Shown here: piece by piece, positions 17,640 through 24,745 of the stretch
How positions within the stretch are numbered: position 1 is the stretch's first letter
Layout of the letters: each line of letters starts with the position of its first letter
NCBI GenBank assembly: GCA_020444165.1
Contig: JAHLLK010000005.1
Span: forward strand, 71,109 to 135,108
Direction of reading: 5' to 3'
Source of the DNA: Deltaproteobacteria bacterium
GTDB lineage: Bacteria > Desulfobacterota > Desulfarculia > Desulfarculales > Desulfarculaceae
DNA: 64,000 nucleotides
Position numbers and translations under genes: made by a program
Notes under the pieces: model-generated
What the model saw: only the letters and a program-made list of their open reading frames with translations
Told to the model about the DNA's origin: nothing
Databases searched by the model: none

Positions 17640-18545
17640 TCAGCCCCCGGCCAGCACGCGGCGGCAGCGCTCCCGCCAGGCCAACACCGGCCCGCCCAGG
17701 CGCGAGGCCAGAACCTCGATCTCGGCCGCGTATTTCCGGGCCAGGTGCAAGAGCACCGCGGGCGGCGGCGCGCCCGCCGCGCTGGGGTTCACCACCCGGC
17801 CCAGTTCCTCGCCCCAGATCCCCGGATCATAAGCCAGGCCCAGAAAGCGGCACACCGCGGCCAGCAGGAACTCCGGCCGGCCCCGCAGGTCGTCGTAATA
17901 GGCCAACAGGAGCGGCGCGCCCGGGTGGCCCCGGGCCCAGTTCTCCAGGATGGCCAAATAGCGGGTGCGGGCCTCGTTGCCCGGCGAGTCCAGATGGGCC
18001 AGGATCTCCGGCAGCGGCACAATGGCCGGGTTCCGGCCGTGGCGCGCCGCGTCGAACTTGAAATGGGACCAAGCCCGCTCCAGGGGATCGCGCAACAGGA
18101 GGATGACCTTCACCCGGGGCAGGAGCGCGTGCACCCGGGCGATGTCCGCCGGGGGCAGGATGCTGTAGGCCGGGGTGGCCTCGCCAGCCAGGCGGGGGCC
18201 CGCCGCGGTGAACAGCCCCCGATACCAGGCGTCGTCTTTGGGACCCTCCAGCACGAAACGCCGGAAAAAATCCAGGATCTCGCCGTTGAAGGCCCGGCCC
18301 GGGGCCACCTCCCGCGCGAGAAAGTGGTTGAATTGGGCCGTCACCATTTCCAGGTTCCACAGGCCGTCGAAGTAGTGCACCTCCTTTATGGGCGGCAGCC
18401 AGGCCTCGGGGTGGCCGGCCAGCCGGCTGGCCAGCCAGGAGGTGCCGGCCTTCTGGGCCCCGATGATCAGAAACCCTGGGCGCACGCCGGCGCCGGGCGG
18501 CAGCGGGCCTGCTGGCGGGGGCGATGATGCGGGGGTCTGCGGCAT
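17640..18545 (-). CDS. PAPS-dependent sulfotransferase
   Basis: A 301-residue cytoplasmic sulfotransferase. The 5'-phosphosulfate-binding loop FLIIGAQKAGTSWLASRL lies at 25-42 and the 3'-phosphate site RDPLERAWSHFKFD at 152-165, as in heparan-type and bacterial carbohydrate sulfotransferases. It moves a sulfuryl group from PAPS to a hydroxyl or amine on an unknown acceptor, often a glycan or lipid. The start at 18545 has AGGAG six bases upstream; the open frame further upstream has skewed, low-complexity composition and is left out. It stands alone, convergent with the receiver gene. Confidence 0.9.
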   Translation of the reverse strand: MPQTPASSPPPAGPLPPGAGVRPGFLIIGAQKAGTSWLASRLAGHPEAWLPPIKEVHYFDGLWNLEMVTAQFNHFLAREVAPGRAFNGEILDFFRRFVLEGPKDDAWYRGLFTAAGPRLAGEATPAYSILPPADIARVHALLPRVKVILLLRDPLERAWSHFKFDAARHGRNPAIVPLPEILAHLDSPGNEARTRYLAILENWARGHPGAPLLLAYYDDLRGRPEFLLAAVCRFLGLAYDPGIWGEELGRVVNPSAAGAPPPAVLLHLARKYAAEIEVLASRLGGPVLAWRERCRRVLAGG

Positions 18546-18786
18546 GCCTTCTCCTGGGGGGTGACCACCTGCTGCATCATGCCAGAAGGCGGCCGCGGCC
18601 GGCAAGCCGGGGCGCGGCAGGTGGCGCCAATTCCCTGCCACGCCAGCCACAAACGCCGCGGATTCACGGCCGGCGCACCTGAGCCGCGGGCGGCGCCACG
18701 GCCGGGCCGGGGCCCACGGGGTCGCCCTCCACTCCTTGGGCAGAGCCCCTGCCCGCAGCCTTTTTCGCCTTTTTCGCATCTGATAG

Positions 18787-18817
18787 TTGACAATTTGGCC
18801 AAATAGTAGAAGATAAT
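18787..18817 (+). promoter_or_regulatory. Promoter-like site with palindromic operator upstream of the MFS gene
   Basis: TTGACA at 18787-18792 is followed by GATAAT at 18812-18817 (19-base spacer) or AAGATA at 18810 (17-base spacer). The spacer contains the perfect palindrome ATTTGGCCAAAT (18793-18804). The 12-mer TTGGCCAAATAG recurs in inverted orientation at 18987-18998, so a repressor could bridge both. The rest of the 520-base gap 18546-19065 shows nothing else I can identify. Confidence 0.45.
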
Positions 18818-19065
18818 GAAAATGACCCCGGGAGGGGCTCCGGCCCCGTGGCCGGCAGGCGGCGAACCCCCGCCCGCCAGCTCCCGCGGGGGGAAGAGCG
18901 GCGAAAAATACTCTGGCGCCGAGCAGGTTACCTCAGCCGGCGCCAGGGAGGACCGGGACAAGTATTTTTTTTGCCGCAATTGTTGGCTATTTGGCCAATC
19001 ATTCCAGGATACCCTGGCTCCGGCCCCCGGCGCCCGGACAAAACCCGCACCTTACGAGGTAGGAC

Positions 19066-20256
19066 ATGAAAAACCAACGCATCATCGGCCTCTTGGGCCT
19101 GGCCGGCTTCGTGGTCATGGCCGACAACTGGGTGGTGTCGCCCATCCTGCCGGCCATCGCCAACAATCTCGGTCTGGAGATCTCCCGGGCCGGCCTCCTG
19201 ATCACCGCCTACATGGTGCCCTTTGGCCTGTTCCAGCTGGTGTTCGGCCCCTTGGCCGACCGCTACGGCAAGAAGCAGGTGGTCACCTTCTCCATGCTGG
19301 TCTTCACCCTGGCCACCGGTTTGTGCGCCCTGGGTATGGGGCTGGGGGATCTGGCCCTGTACCGGGCCCTGACCGGCGTGTTCGCGGCCTCGGTCATGCC
19401 CATCTCCCTGGCCCTGATCGGGGATATCTTTCCCCTGGAGAAGCGCCAAGGCGCCATCGGTTCCTTCATGGGCATTTCCTTCCTGGGCCAGGGCCTGTCC
19501 ATGGCCATCGGCGGGATCACCGCCTATTTCCTTAGCTGGCGCGGGGTGTTCGCCCTGTACGCCGTGTTTGCGGTCATCCCCACCTTGGCCCTGATCAAGG
19601 CCTACCGCTCCCTGCCCACGGCCAAGAACCCCGAGGCCAAGTTCCTGGCGCCCTATGGCCGGCTGCTCTCCGACGCCGCCAGCCGCAACATCTACCTCCT
19701 GGTGCTGTTGGAAGGCGTGTTCATCATCGGCAGCTTCTCCTACCTGGGGGCCTACATCGCGGACCTCTACCAATTCAACTACCTCTCCATCGGCTTGATC
19801 ATGACCGCCTTCGGCCTGGCCACGGTCATCGGCGGGCGCCTCTCCGGCAAGCTGGTCCATTCCCTGGGGGCGCGGAACCTGATCACCCTGGGCCTGTTGT
19901 GCGCCATGGCCGCCGACCTGCTCTTGGCCTCCTTTGGGGGCTATCTGGGCGCCTTGATCCTGGGCGTGGCCCTGTTGGGCTTCGGCTTCATCTTCACCCA
20001 TGCCACCCTGCTCACCCGCGCCACCGAGTTCGCTCAAAAGGCCCGCGGCTCGGCCATGTCCCTGGTGGCCTTCTGCTTCATGGGCGGCGGCGGCGCCGGC
20101 ACCGCGTTGGGCGGAGCCCTCATCGGGCGCTGGGGCCTGGCCAACCTGTATTATGCCTTTGGTCTGGCCCTGTTGGCCGCCTGGCTGTTGAGCTTCGTCC
20201 TGTTCCGGCAGAACCAGCCCGCGCCCGGGGGCCTGGCGGCGGAAATTGCAAAATAA
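19066..20256 (+). CDS. Major facilitator superfamily transporter
   Basis: A 396-residue twelve-helix MFS protein, usual length for the drug/metabolite exporter branch. The loop 2-3 signature appears as GPLADRYGKKQV near residue 62, with the equivalent GGRLSGKLVHSLGARN in the second half, and the helix-5 motif region around ISFLGQGLSMAIGG. The start has GAGGTAGG upstream. Its substrate cannot be deduced; local context gives no metabolic partner. A long upstream region with a promoter and paired operators suggests single-gene regulation. Confidence 0.92.
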   Translation: MKNQRIIGLLGLAGFVVMADNWVVSPILPAIANNLGLEISRAGLLITAYMVPFGLFQLVFGPLADRYGKKQVVTFSMLVFTLATGLCALGMGLGDLALYRALTGVFAASVMPISLALIGDIFPLEKRQGAIGSFMGISFLGQGLSMAIGGITAYFLSWRGVFALYAVFAVIPTLALIKAYRSLPTAKNPEAKFLAPYGRLLSDAASRNIYLLVLLEGVFIIGSFSYLGAYIADLYQFNYLSIGLIMTAFGLATVIGGRLSGKLVHSLGARNLITLGLLCAMAADLLLASFGGYLGALILGVALLGFGFIFTHATLLTRATEFAQKARGSAMSLVAFCFMGGGGAGTALGGALIGRWGLANLYYAFGLALLAAWLLSFVLFRQNQPAPGGLAAEIAK

Positions 20257-20471
20257 GCGGCATGCTGCCGCTCCCATATCGTGTCGTGCGAGGCCCGACT
20301 CCGCACCTGCCTCGCACGCTCCCGGAGGGAGCTTGCCATGAACCGCTGCTCCGGGCGGCATGCTGCCGCTCCCATATCGTGTCGTGCGAGGCCCGACTCC
20401 GCACCTGCCTCGCACGCTCCCGGAGGGAGCTTGCCATGAACCACCGCTCCGGGCGGCATGCTGCCGCTCCG
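20257..20471. repeat. 98-bp tandem repeat, 2.2 copies
   Basis: Units start at 20257, 20355 and (partial) 20453, each beginning GCGGCATGCTGCCGCTCC. The copies are almost identical. Each unit carries short palindromes: GCGGCATGCTGCCGC, GTGCGAGG...CCTCGCAC and CTCCCGGAGGGAG. The block fills the gap between the MFS and DGC genes. No spacer-repeat pattern of a CRISPR array is present. Confidence 0.9.
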
Positions 20472-20507
20472 GAAGATAGCGCCAACATTTTCAGGAGATG
20501 AAACCCC

Positions 20508-20927
20508 ATGTCTGATTCCGGCGACAACCTGATTTTGCCCTCGCTCGCGGCCGAGAGCTGCGCCCCGGCCCGCGGCAAGACCATGCTGCTCTCCTGCTCC
20601 GGCGGCTCCAACGTGGGCCAACTGGCCAACCAGGCCTGCATCGAACTGACCCAGGAGGGTTGGGGCCAGATGTCCTGCCTGGCCGGCGTCGGCGGCAAGC
20701 TGGCCGGCTTCCTCGAGTCGGCCCGCAACGCCACCGACCTGGTAGTGATCGACGGCTGCGAGGTGGGCTGCGCCCGGGCCATCTTTGCCGAAGCCGGGGT
20801 GGAACTACGGGGCCATTTGGTCCTGACCCGGTTGGGGATCGCCAAGAACAAGGACCTCAACCTGCTCGGCGCGGATATCGCCCGGGTCAAGGAAGCCGTG
20901 AAATCCGCGGTATCACCCCTGGCGTGA
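20508..20927 (+). CDS. DGC-domain putative zinc-binding protein
   Basis: A 139-residue cytoplasmic protein of the DGC family (PF08859), named for its Asp-Gly-Cys motif, here IDGCEVGCAR (81-90). Further cysteines C30 (LLSCSGGSNVG), C44 and C57 (QMSCLAGVGG) are family-conserved and thought to bind zinc or another metal. Members often sit with thioredoxin or arsenic/redox genes; none is next door here. The start follows AGGAG by 11 bases. The precise function is unknown. Confidence 0.9.
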   Translation: MSDSGDNLILPSLAAESCAPARGKTMLLSCSGGSNVGQLANQACIELTQEGWGQMSCLAGVGGKLAGFLESARNATDLVVIDGCEVGCARAIFAEAGVELRGHLVLTRLGIAKNKDLNLLGADIARVKEAVKSAVSPLA

Positions 20928-20952
20928 GCCGGCCCCAGAGGCTCCAGGACCA

Positions 20953-21036
20953 TCTCCCGAGTCGCGGATGGACTTTTAGGCCCCCCTGTTTCAAACTGAA
21001 GACCATGATCCTTGGAACCATCCGCGTCACGGGAGA
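20953..21036 (+). promoter_or_regulatory. Long stem-loop covering the ribosome-binding site of the class V aminotransferase
   Basis: Bases 20953-20971 and 21018-21036 form a 19-bp stem with two mismatches, enclosing a 46-base loop. The 3' arm includes GGGAGA, the likely ribosome-binding site of the gene starting at 21042. Folded, this would hide that site, so it may be a translational switch. No known riboswitch class is recognised. Confidence 0.55.
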
Positions 21037-21041
21037 GCCCC

Positions 21042-22145
21042 ATGTTTGAACTGAAACCCACCGAACGTCTCTTGTTGGGGCCCGGCCCCAGCAACCCGCC
21101 CTACCGCGTGCTGCGGGCCTTGGCCACCCCGCCGGTGGGCCATCTGGACCCGGAGTTCGCGGCCATCCAGGAGGAGACCTGCGCCCTGTTGCGCCGCACC
21201 TTCCAGACCGCCAACCGCCTCACCTTCCCGGTGAGCGGCACCGGCAGCGCCGGCATGGAGGCCGCCCTGGTGAACCTCCTGGAGCCGGGCGACACCCTGG
21301 TGGTGGGCATCGCCGGCCTGTTCGGCCAGCGCATGCGCGAGGTGGCCACCCGGGCCGGAGCCCAGGTGGTGGCCGTGGAGGCCCCCTGGGGCCAGCCGGT
21401 GGACCAGGACGAGCTGATCGCCGCGCTCCGCCGCCATCCCCAGGCCAAAGCCTGCGCCCTGGTGCACGGCGAGACTTCCACCGGGGTGCTGCAACCCCTG
21501 GCCCAGGTGGGGGCCTATCTGCGGGGCACTCCCACCCTGTTCGTGGTGGACACGGTCACCTCCCTGGGCGGCGAGGAGGTGTTGGTGGACCAGTGGGGCA
21601 TCGACGTGTGCTACAGCGGCACCCAGAAATGCTTGAACGTGCCGCCGGGCCTGGCCCCCATCACCTTCAGCCACCGGGCCCTGGAAGTGATCCGCTCCCG
21701 CCGGAGCAAGGTGCAGAGCTGGTATTTGGACGTGACCCTCTTGGAAACCTACTGGGGCCAACAGCGCCTGTACCACCACACCGCCCCGGTGAACATGATC
21801 TACGCCTTGTACGAGGGCCTGCGCATCGTGCACGAGGAGGGCCTGGCCGAACGGGTGGCCCGCCACCGGGCCGCGGCCGGGCACCTGTGGCGGGGCCTGG
21901 CCGAGCTGGGCTTTGGCTTCCTGGCTCCGGAAGCCTTGCGCCTGCCGCCCCTGACCGCGGCGCTGCCGCCCACCGGCTGGGACGTGGAAGGGGTGCGGAA
22001 GACCCTGCTGTTGGAGTATGACCTGGAGGTGGGCGGCGGGGTGGGCCCCTTGGCCGGCAAGCTCTGGCGCATCGGCCTCATGGGCCAGAACGCCTGCGTG
22101 CAAAAGGTGGCCGTGCTGCTCCGGGCCCTGGCTGATTTCGTGTGA
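21042..22145 (+). CDS. Class V aminotransferase (alanine/serine-glyoxylate type)
   Basis: A 367-residue fold-type I PLP enzyme of the alanine-glyoxylate/serine-glyoxylate aminotransferase group. It has the N-terminal GPGPSNPP (13-20), SGTGSAG (65-71), HGETSTG (142-148), the cofactor aspartate D170 in VVDTVTS, and the Schiff-base lysine K196 in SGTQK. It would transaminate glyoxylate from alanine or serine, or act as a purine-ureidoglycine or sulfur-linked relative; the sequence alone does not decide. Start chosen at the ATG with GGGAGAG upstream, a site covered by the stem-loop at 20953-21036. Confidence 0.92.
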   Translation: MFELKPTERLLLGPGPSNPPYRVLRALATPPVGHLDPEFAAIQEETCALLRRTFQTANRLTFPVSGTGSAGMEAALVNLLEPGDTLVVGIAGLFGQRMREVATRAGAQVVAVEAPWGQPVDQDELIAALRRHPQAKACALVHGETSTGVLQPLAQVGAYLRGTPTLFVVDTVTSLGGEEVLVDQWGIDVCYSGTQKCLNVPPGLAPITFSHRALEVIRSRRSKVQSWYLDVTLLETYWGQQRLYHHTAPVNMIYALYEGLRIVHEEGLAERVARHRAAAGHLWRGLAELGFGFLAPEALRLPPLTAALPPTGWDVEGVRKTLLLEYDLEVGGGVGPLAGKLWRIGLMGQNACVQKVAVLLRALADFV

Positions 22146-22231
22146 GGCAGCCTCTCCTTGTCGCGGCGGGCTTCCCCAGGATGCTTATCTTAAAATAAGG
22201 GAAGGCGGCCGGGAGAAGGGAGGACAAGGCC

Positions 22232-22648
22232 ATGTCCCGTTGGTTCATCATCATATTGGGGTTGACCCTGGCCCTGGCCAGCGCCGGCTTCTGGCCCGCG
22301 GGGGCCGGGGCGCAAACGGACCTGGGCGCGCCACCGCCCGGGCCGGTTTGGACCCTGCCGCCTCCGGCGGCGGCTCCGGCCCCCGGGTCCCTGCCCCGGG
22401 TGGAACCCCTGAACCAGGCTGAATGGAACCGCCTGGGCCAGGGCGCCCCGGGTCAGCTCAACCAGACCCGGCAGCTCCGCCAGGAGCTGGACCAGCGCCA
22501 GACCGAGTTGGGCGTGTCGCGGGCCCTGCCCTCGCCCGACCCGGCCCGAGAGCGGGCCCTGACCGGGCAGGTGGAGCGCCTCCGCCAGGAGGAGAACCGC
22601 GCCCTGGAGGCTCCGCCGCCGGCCCAGCCCGTCCCGCCCTTGTGGTAA
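22232..22648 (+). CDS. Small secreted proline-rich hypothetical protein
   Basis: A 138-residue unrecognised protein. It starts with a signal peptide (about 1-28, ending GAGAQ), then a proline-rich stretch, then a helical, charged segment from about 65 to 120 rich in Gln, Arg, Glu and Leu (RQLRQELDQRQTELG) that may form a coiled coil, and a proline-rich end. A very good ribosome-binding site (GGGAGGACAAGG) supports translation. Probably periplasmic; no function can be given. Confidence 0.7.
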   Translation: MSRWFIIILGLTLALASAGFWPAGAGAQTDLGAPPPGPVWTLPPPAAAPAPGSLPRVEPLNQAEWNRLGQGAPGQLNQTRQLRQELDQRQTELGVSRALPSPDPARERALTGQVERLRQEENRALEAPPPAQPVPPLW

Positions 22649-22751
22649 GGCAGCGCCCCGGAGGGGCGCTGCGGTGGCGGGGCTGCTTTCAGTTCCGGCC
22701 TAGCCTTGATGTTTCAGACAATTCGGGATTTATTGGCCACGTTTCGCGCCT

Positions 22752-22858
22752 TGGACCGGCCCAGCCAGGTGGCTGCCGGCAAGGCAACGGACCAGCGACA
22801 ACCGGAGGCGTAGCCCAAGCTACGCCCTGGTTGGAGCGAAGTCCCGGGCGCAGCCGGC
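22752..22858 (+). repeat. Family C repeat, copy 1
   Basis: About 107 bases, including CCGGCAAGGC, AGGCGTAGCCCAAGCTACGCC and GGTTGGAGCGAAGTC, are similar to the reverse complement of 52996-53105. It lies in the 253-base gap between a hypothetical gene and the lectin gene. A short palindrome, GCGTAG...CTACGC, is conserved in both. Confidence 0.7.
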
Positions 22859-22902
22859 GGGCATCTGGCGCAGCCGGCTTCCCACTTCCTGAAACACCCT
22901 AA

Positions 22903-23343
22903 CTAGCGGCCCTGAGTCCCGGTATTCCACAACACGTTGCTGCCCTGGTAGAGCACCAGGTTGCCGTCGTCCTGCAGGATGAGGTGGCAGCCGCTGGGTC
23001 CGGCCGTGTTGCTGGCCCAGGCCGGGCTGCCGTCGAACTTCTGCAGCACCAGGTTGCAATCCCCTTGCATGGCCAAGAGCTTCGCCGCCACCCCGGCGGT
23101 GTTGGAGGTCCACAGGGCCTGGTTGCCCTTGATCTTGTAGAGCGCCAGGTTGCCGTCATCCTGCATGTACAGCCGATACTGTTTGTTCTGGGAAACCAGG
23201 GCCTGGTTCCGTTCCAGGGACTGGTTGGCGTTCAGGCGGTCCCGGGCCAGGGCGGCCGGGGGCAGGGCCAGCAGACCGGTCAGGAGCAAGAGGACCAGGG
23301 CGGCCAGCCAGCCGCCGCGGCGCGGTGGGTACGCGAAAGACAT
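22903..23343 (-). CDS. Secreted bulb-type (mannose-binding) lectin domain protein
   Basis: A 146-residue protein with a signal peptide (1-34) and one B-lectin domain. The three mannose-site motifs of the family appear as QDDGNLALY (61-69), QGDCNLVLQ (93-101) and QDDGNLVLY (124-132); the first and third match QxDxNxVxY closely, the middle is altered at two positions and has a cysteine that may pair with the cysteine of GPSGCH. The start at 23343 is set by AAGGAG six bases upstream; the ATG at 23349 touches that site. Such proteins bind mannose-rich glycans outside the cell or act as bacteriocin-like lectins (PutA/LlpA families), though those have two domains. Confidence 0.88.
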   Translation of the reverse strand: MSFAYPPRRGGWLAALVLLLLTGLLALPPAALARDRLNANQSLERNQALVSQNKQYRLYMQDDGNLALYKIKGNQALWTSNTAGVAAKLLAMQGDCNLVLQKFDGSPAWASNTAGPSGCHLILQDDGNLVLYQGSNVLWNTGTQGR

Positions 23344-23655
23344 GGACATCTCCTTGCAGGATAGGGTTGGGGGGCAGGCCTGGGGCATCAGTTCCCATTT
23401 TGCCGCGCGCCCCGGCCCCAGGTCAGCAAAATCCTGGCGGCCCGGGTCCTTTTTCCCGCCCCCGGCCGCGCCTCCGGCCGCGCTTTCCCCGCCGCTGAAC
23501 TCGGGTTCATGAGGTCTGTGCTTCCCCCCCTGGCTTGAGTTATAGTGTTAGCCGAACGGCGGGGTGGCGAGACCCGCGGCCTCTCGGCGAACCCTCCCGC
23601 CCCCTCTTGGCATTCATCCCGCGAGGCGTCAACCGCGGCTGAAGGAGTACCTGAC
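23344..23655. other. Divergent intergenic region
   Basis: Between the lectin gene (minus) and the dehydrogenase gene (plus). I see a TATAGT box near 23541-23546 but no convincing -35 partner, and no repeat or hairpin that stands out. Confidence 0.4.
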
Positions 23656-24423
23656 ATGGAAATCAAAGATAGCGTGGCCATGATCACCGGCGGAGCTTCC
23701 GGTCTTGGCGCGGCCTGCGCCCAGGCCTTGGTGGCCCGGGGCGGCAAGGTGGCCCTTTTGGATTTGTCCGAGGAGAACGGGCGTAAAATGCAGGCGGAGT
23801 TGGGCCCCGCGGCCATCTTCTGTCTGGCCGACGTGTGTGACGAAGCCAGCGTGAGCCAGGCCGTGGCCGCCACAATCGAGGCCTTCGGCCAAGTGAACCT
23901 GGCCATCAACTGCGCTGGGGTGGCTTTCGCCTCCAAGGTGCTGGGCAAGCACGGCCCCATGAGCCTGGACCACTTCCGCAAGGTGGTGGAGATCAACCTG
24001 ATCGGCACCATGAACCTGATCCGCCTGGCCGCGGAGCAGATGGTGAAAAACGAGCCCGGCCCTGACGGCGAGAAGGGCGTGGTGATCAACACGGCCAGCG
24101 TGGCCGCCTTCGAGGGGCAGGTGGGGCAGGCCGCCTACGCGGCTTCCAAGGCCGGGGTGGTGGGCCTGACCCTGCCCGTGGCCCGGGAGTTCGCCTCCTA
24201 CGGCATCCGGGTCATGACCATCGCACCGGGTATCTTCGACACCCCCATGATGGCTTCCCTGCCCGAGAAGGTGCGGGATTCCCTGGGCCAGATGGTGCCC
24301 TTCCCCTCCCGCCTGGGCCGGCCCGAGGAGTTCGCTTCCCTGGCCTTGGAGATCATCACCAACCCCGTGCTCAATGGGGAGGTCATCCGCCTGGACGGGG
24401 CCATCCGCATGGCCGCCCGCTAG
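23656..24423 (+). CDS. Short-chain dehydrogenase (3-hydroxyacyl-CoA dehydrogenase type 2-like)
   Basis: A 255-residue classical SDR. The NAD site is TGGASGLG (11-18), the catalytic set is S148, Y161 and K165 (YAASK), and the NCAG motif (85-88) is intact. The segment APGIFDTPMMASLPEKVRDSL and the C-terminal EVIRLDGAIRM are typical of the type-2 3-hydroxyacyl-CoA dehydrogenase branch (HSD17B10-like), which oxidises short branched 3-hydroxyacyl-CoA with NAD. GAAGGAG lies nine bases before the ATG. No other beta-oxidation gene is adjacent. Confidence 0.92.
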   Translation: MEIKDSVAMITGGASGLGAACAQALVARGGKVALLDLSEENGRKMQAELGPAAIFCLADVCDEASVSQAVAATIEAFGQVNLAINCAGVAFASKVLGKHGPMSLDHFRKVVEINLIGTMNLIRLAAEQMVKNEPGPDGEKGVVINTASVAAFEGQVGQAAYAASKAGVVGLTLPVAREFASYGIRVMTIAPGIFDTPMMASLPEKVRDSLGQMVPFPSRLGRPEEFASLALEIITNPVLNGEVIRLDGAIRMAAR

Positions 24424-24620
24424 CAGGCTGTTGAAAAACCGCCTGCGGGGCGCGCCAGGGACCACCCCAAACAAGCTACGGCTTGTTTGGGGACCCCGGG
24501 GAGGGCGCGCCAAATTGCGCGGCCTTGAAAAGGCAAGCAATTTGTCCATCTTGGCAAAACGACGCTTTTGCCAAGATGGGTTGAAAAAGGCCATGGATGG
24601 TCTTTTTCAAACCCCTGCTA
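24422..24620 (+). repeat. Palindromic chain repeat bounded by terminal inverted repeats (family B-like)
   Basis: The unit overlaps the end of the dehydrogenase stop codon. It is bounded by AGCAGG-CT-GTTGAAAAA and its inverse TTTTTCAAA-CCC-CTGCT. Inside are CCCCAAACAAGC...GCTTGTTTGGGG, paired GGCGCGCC sites, AAATTGC...GCAATTT, TCTTGGCAAAA...TTTTGCCAAGA and AAAAAGGCC...TCTTTTT. The same order of hairpins (AAATTGC, then TTGGCAAAA) occurs in the family B copies. Confidence 0.8.
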
Positions 24621-24745
24621 GGCAGCGTGGGTTTTCCCGCGGGCCGGGCCGGAGGCAGGGGGCGGCGCCCGGGGCTGGGCCTTCCGCACCCTGCCCCCGG
24701 CGTACTCGACCCGCAGCCGGCCGCGCGGCAAAGGAGGCCTGGGGC

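Noticed and set aside
20257..20471. Tandem repeat as a CRISPR array
   Set aside because: Units are contiguous with no unique spacers and no cas genes are in the window.
24374..24745. N-terminal extension of the 680-residue secreted protein
   Set aside because: It passes through the dehydrogenase end and a palindromic repeat, and the ATG at 24746 has both AAGGAGG and a signal peptide.
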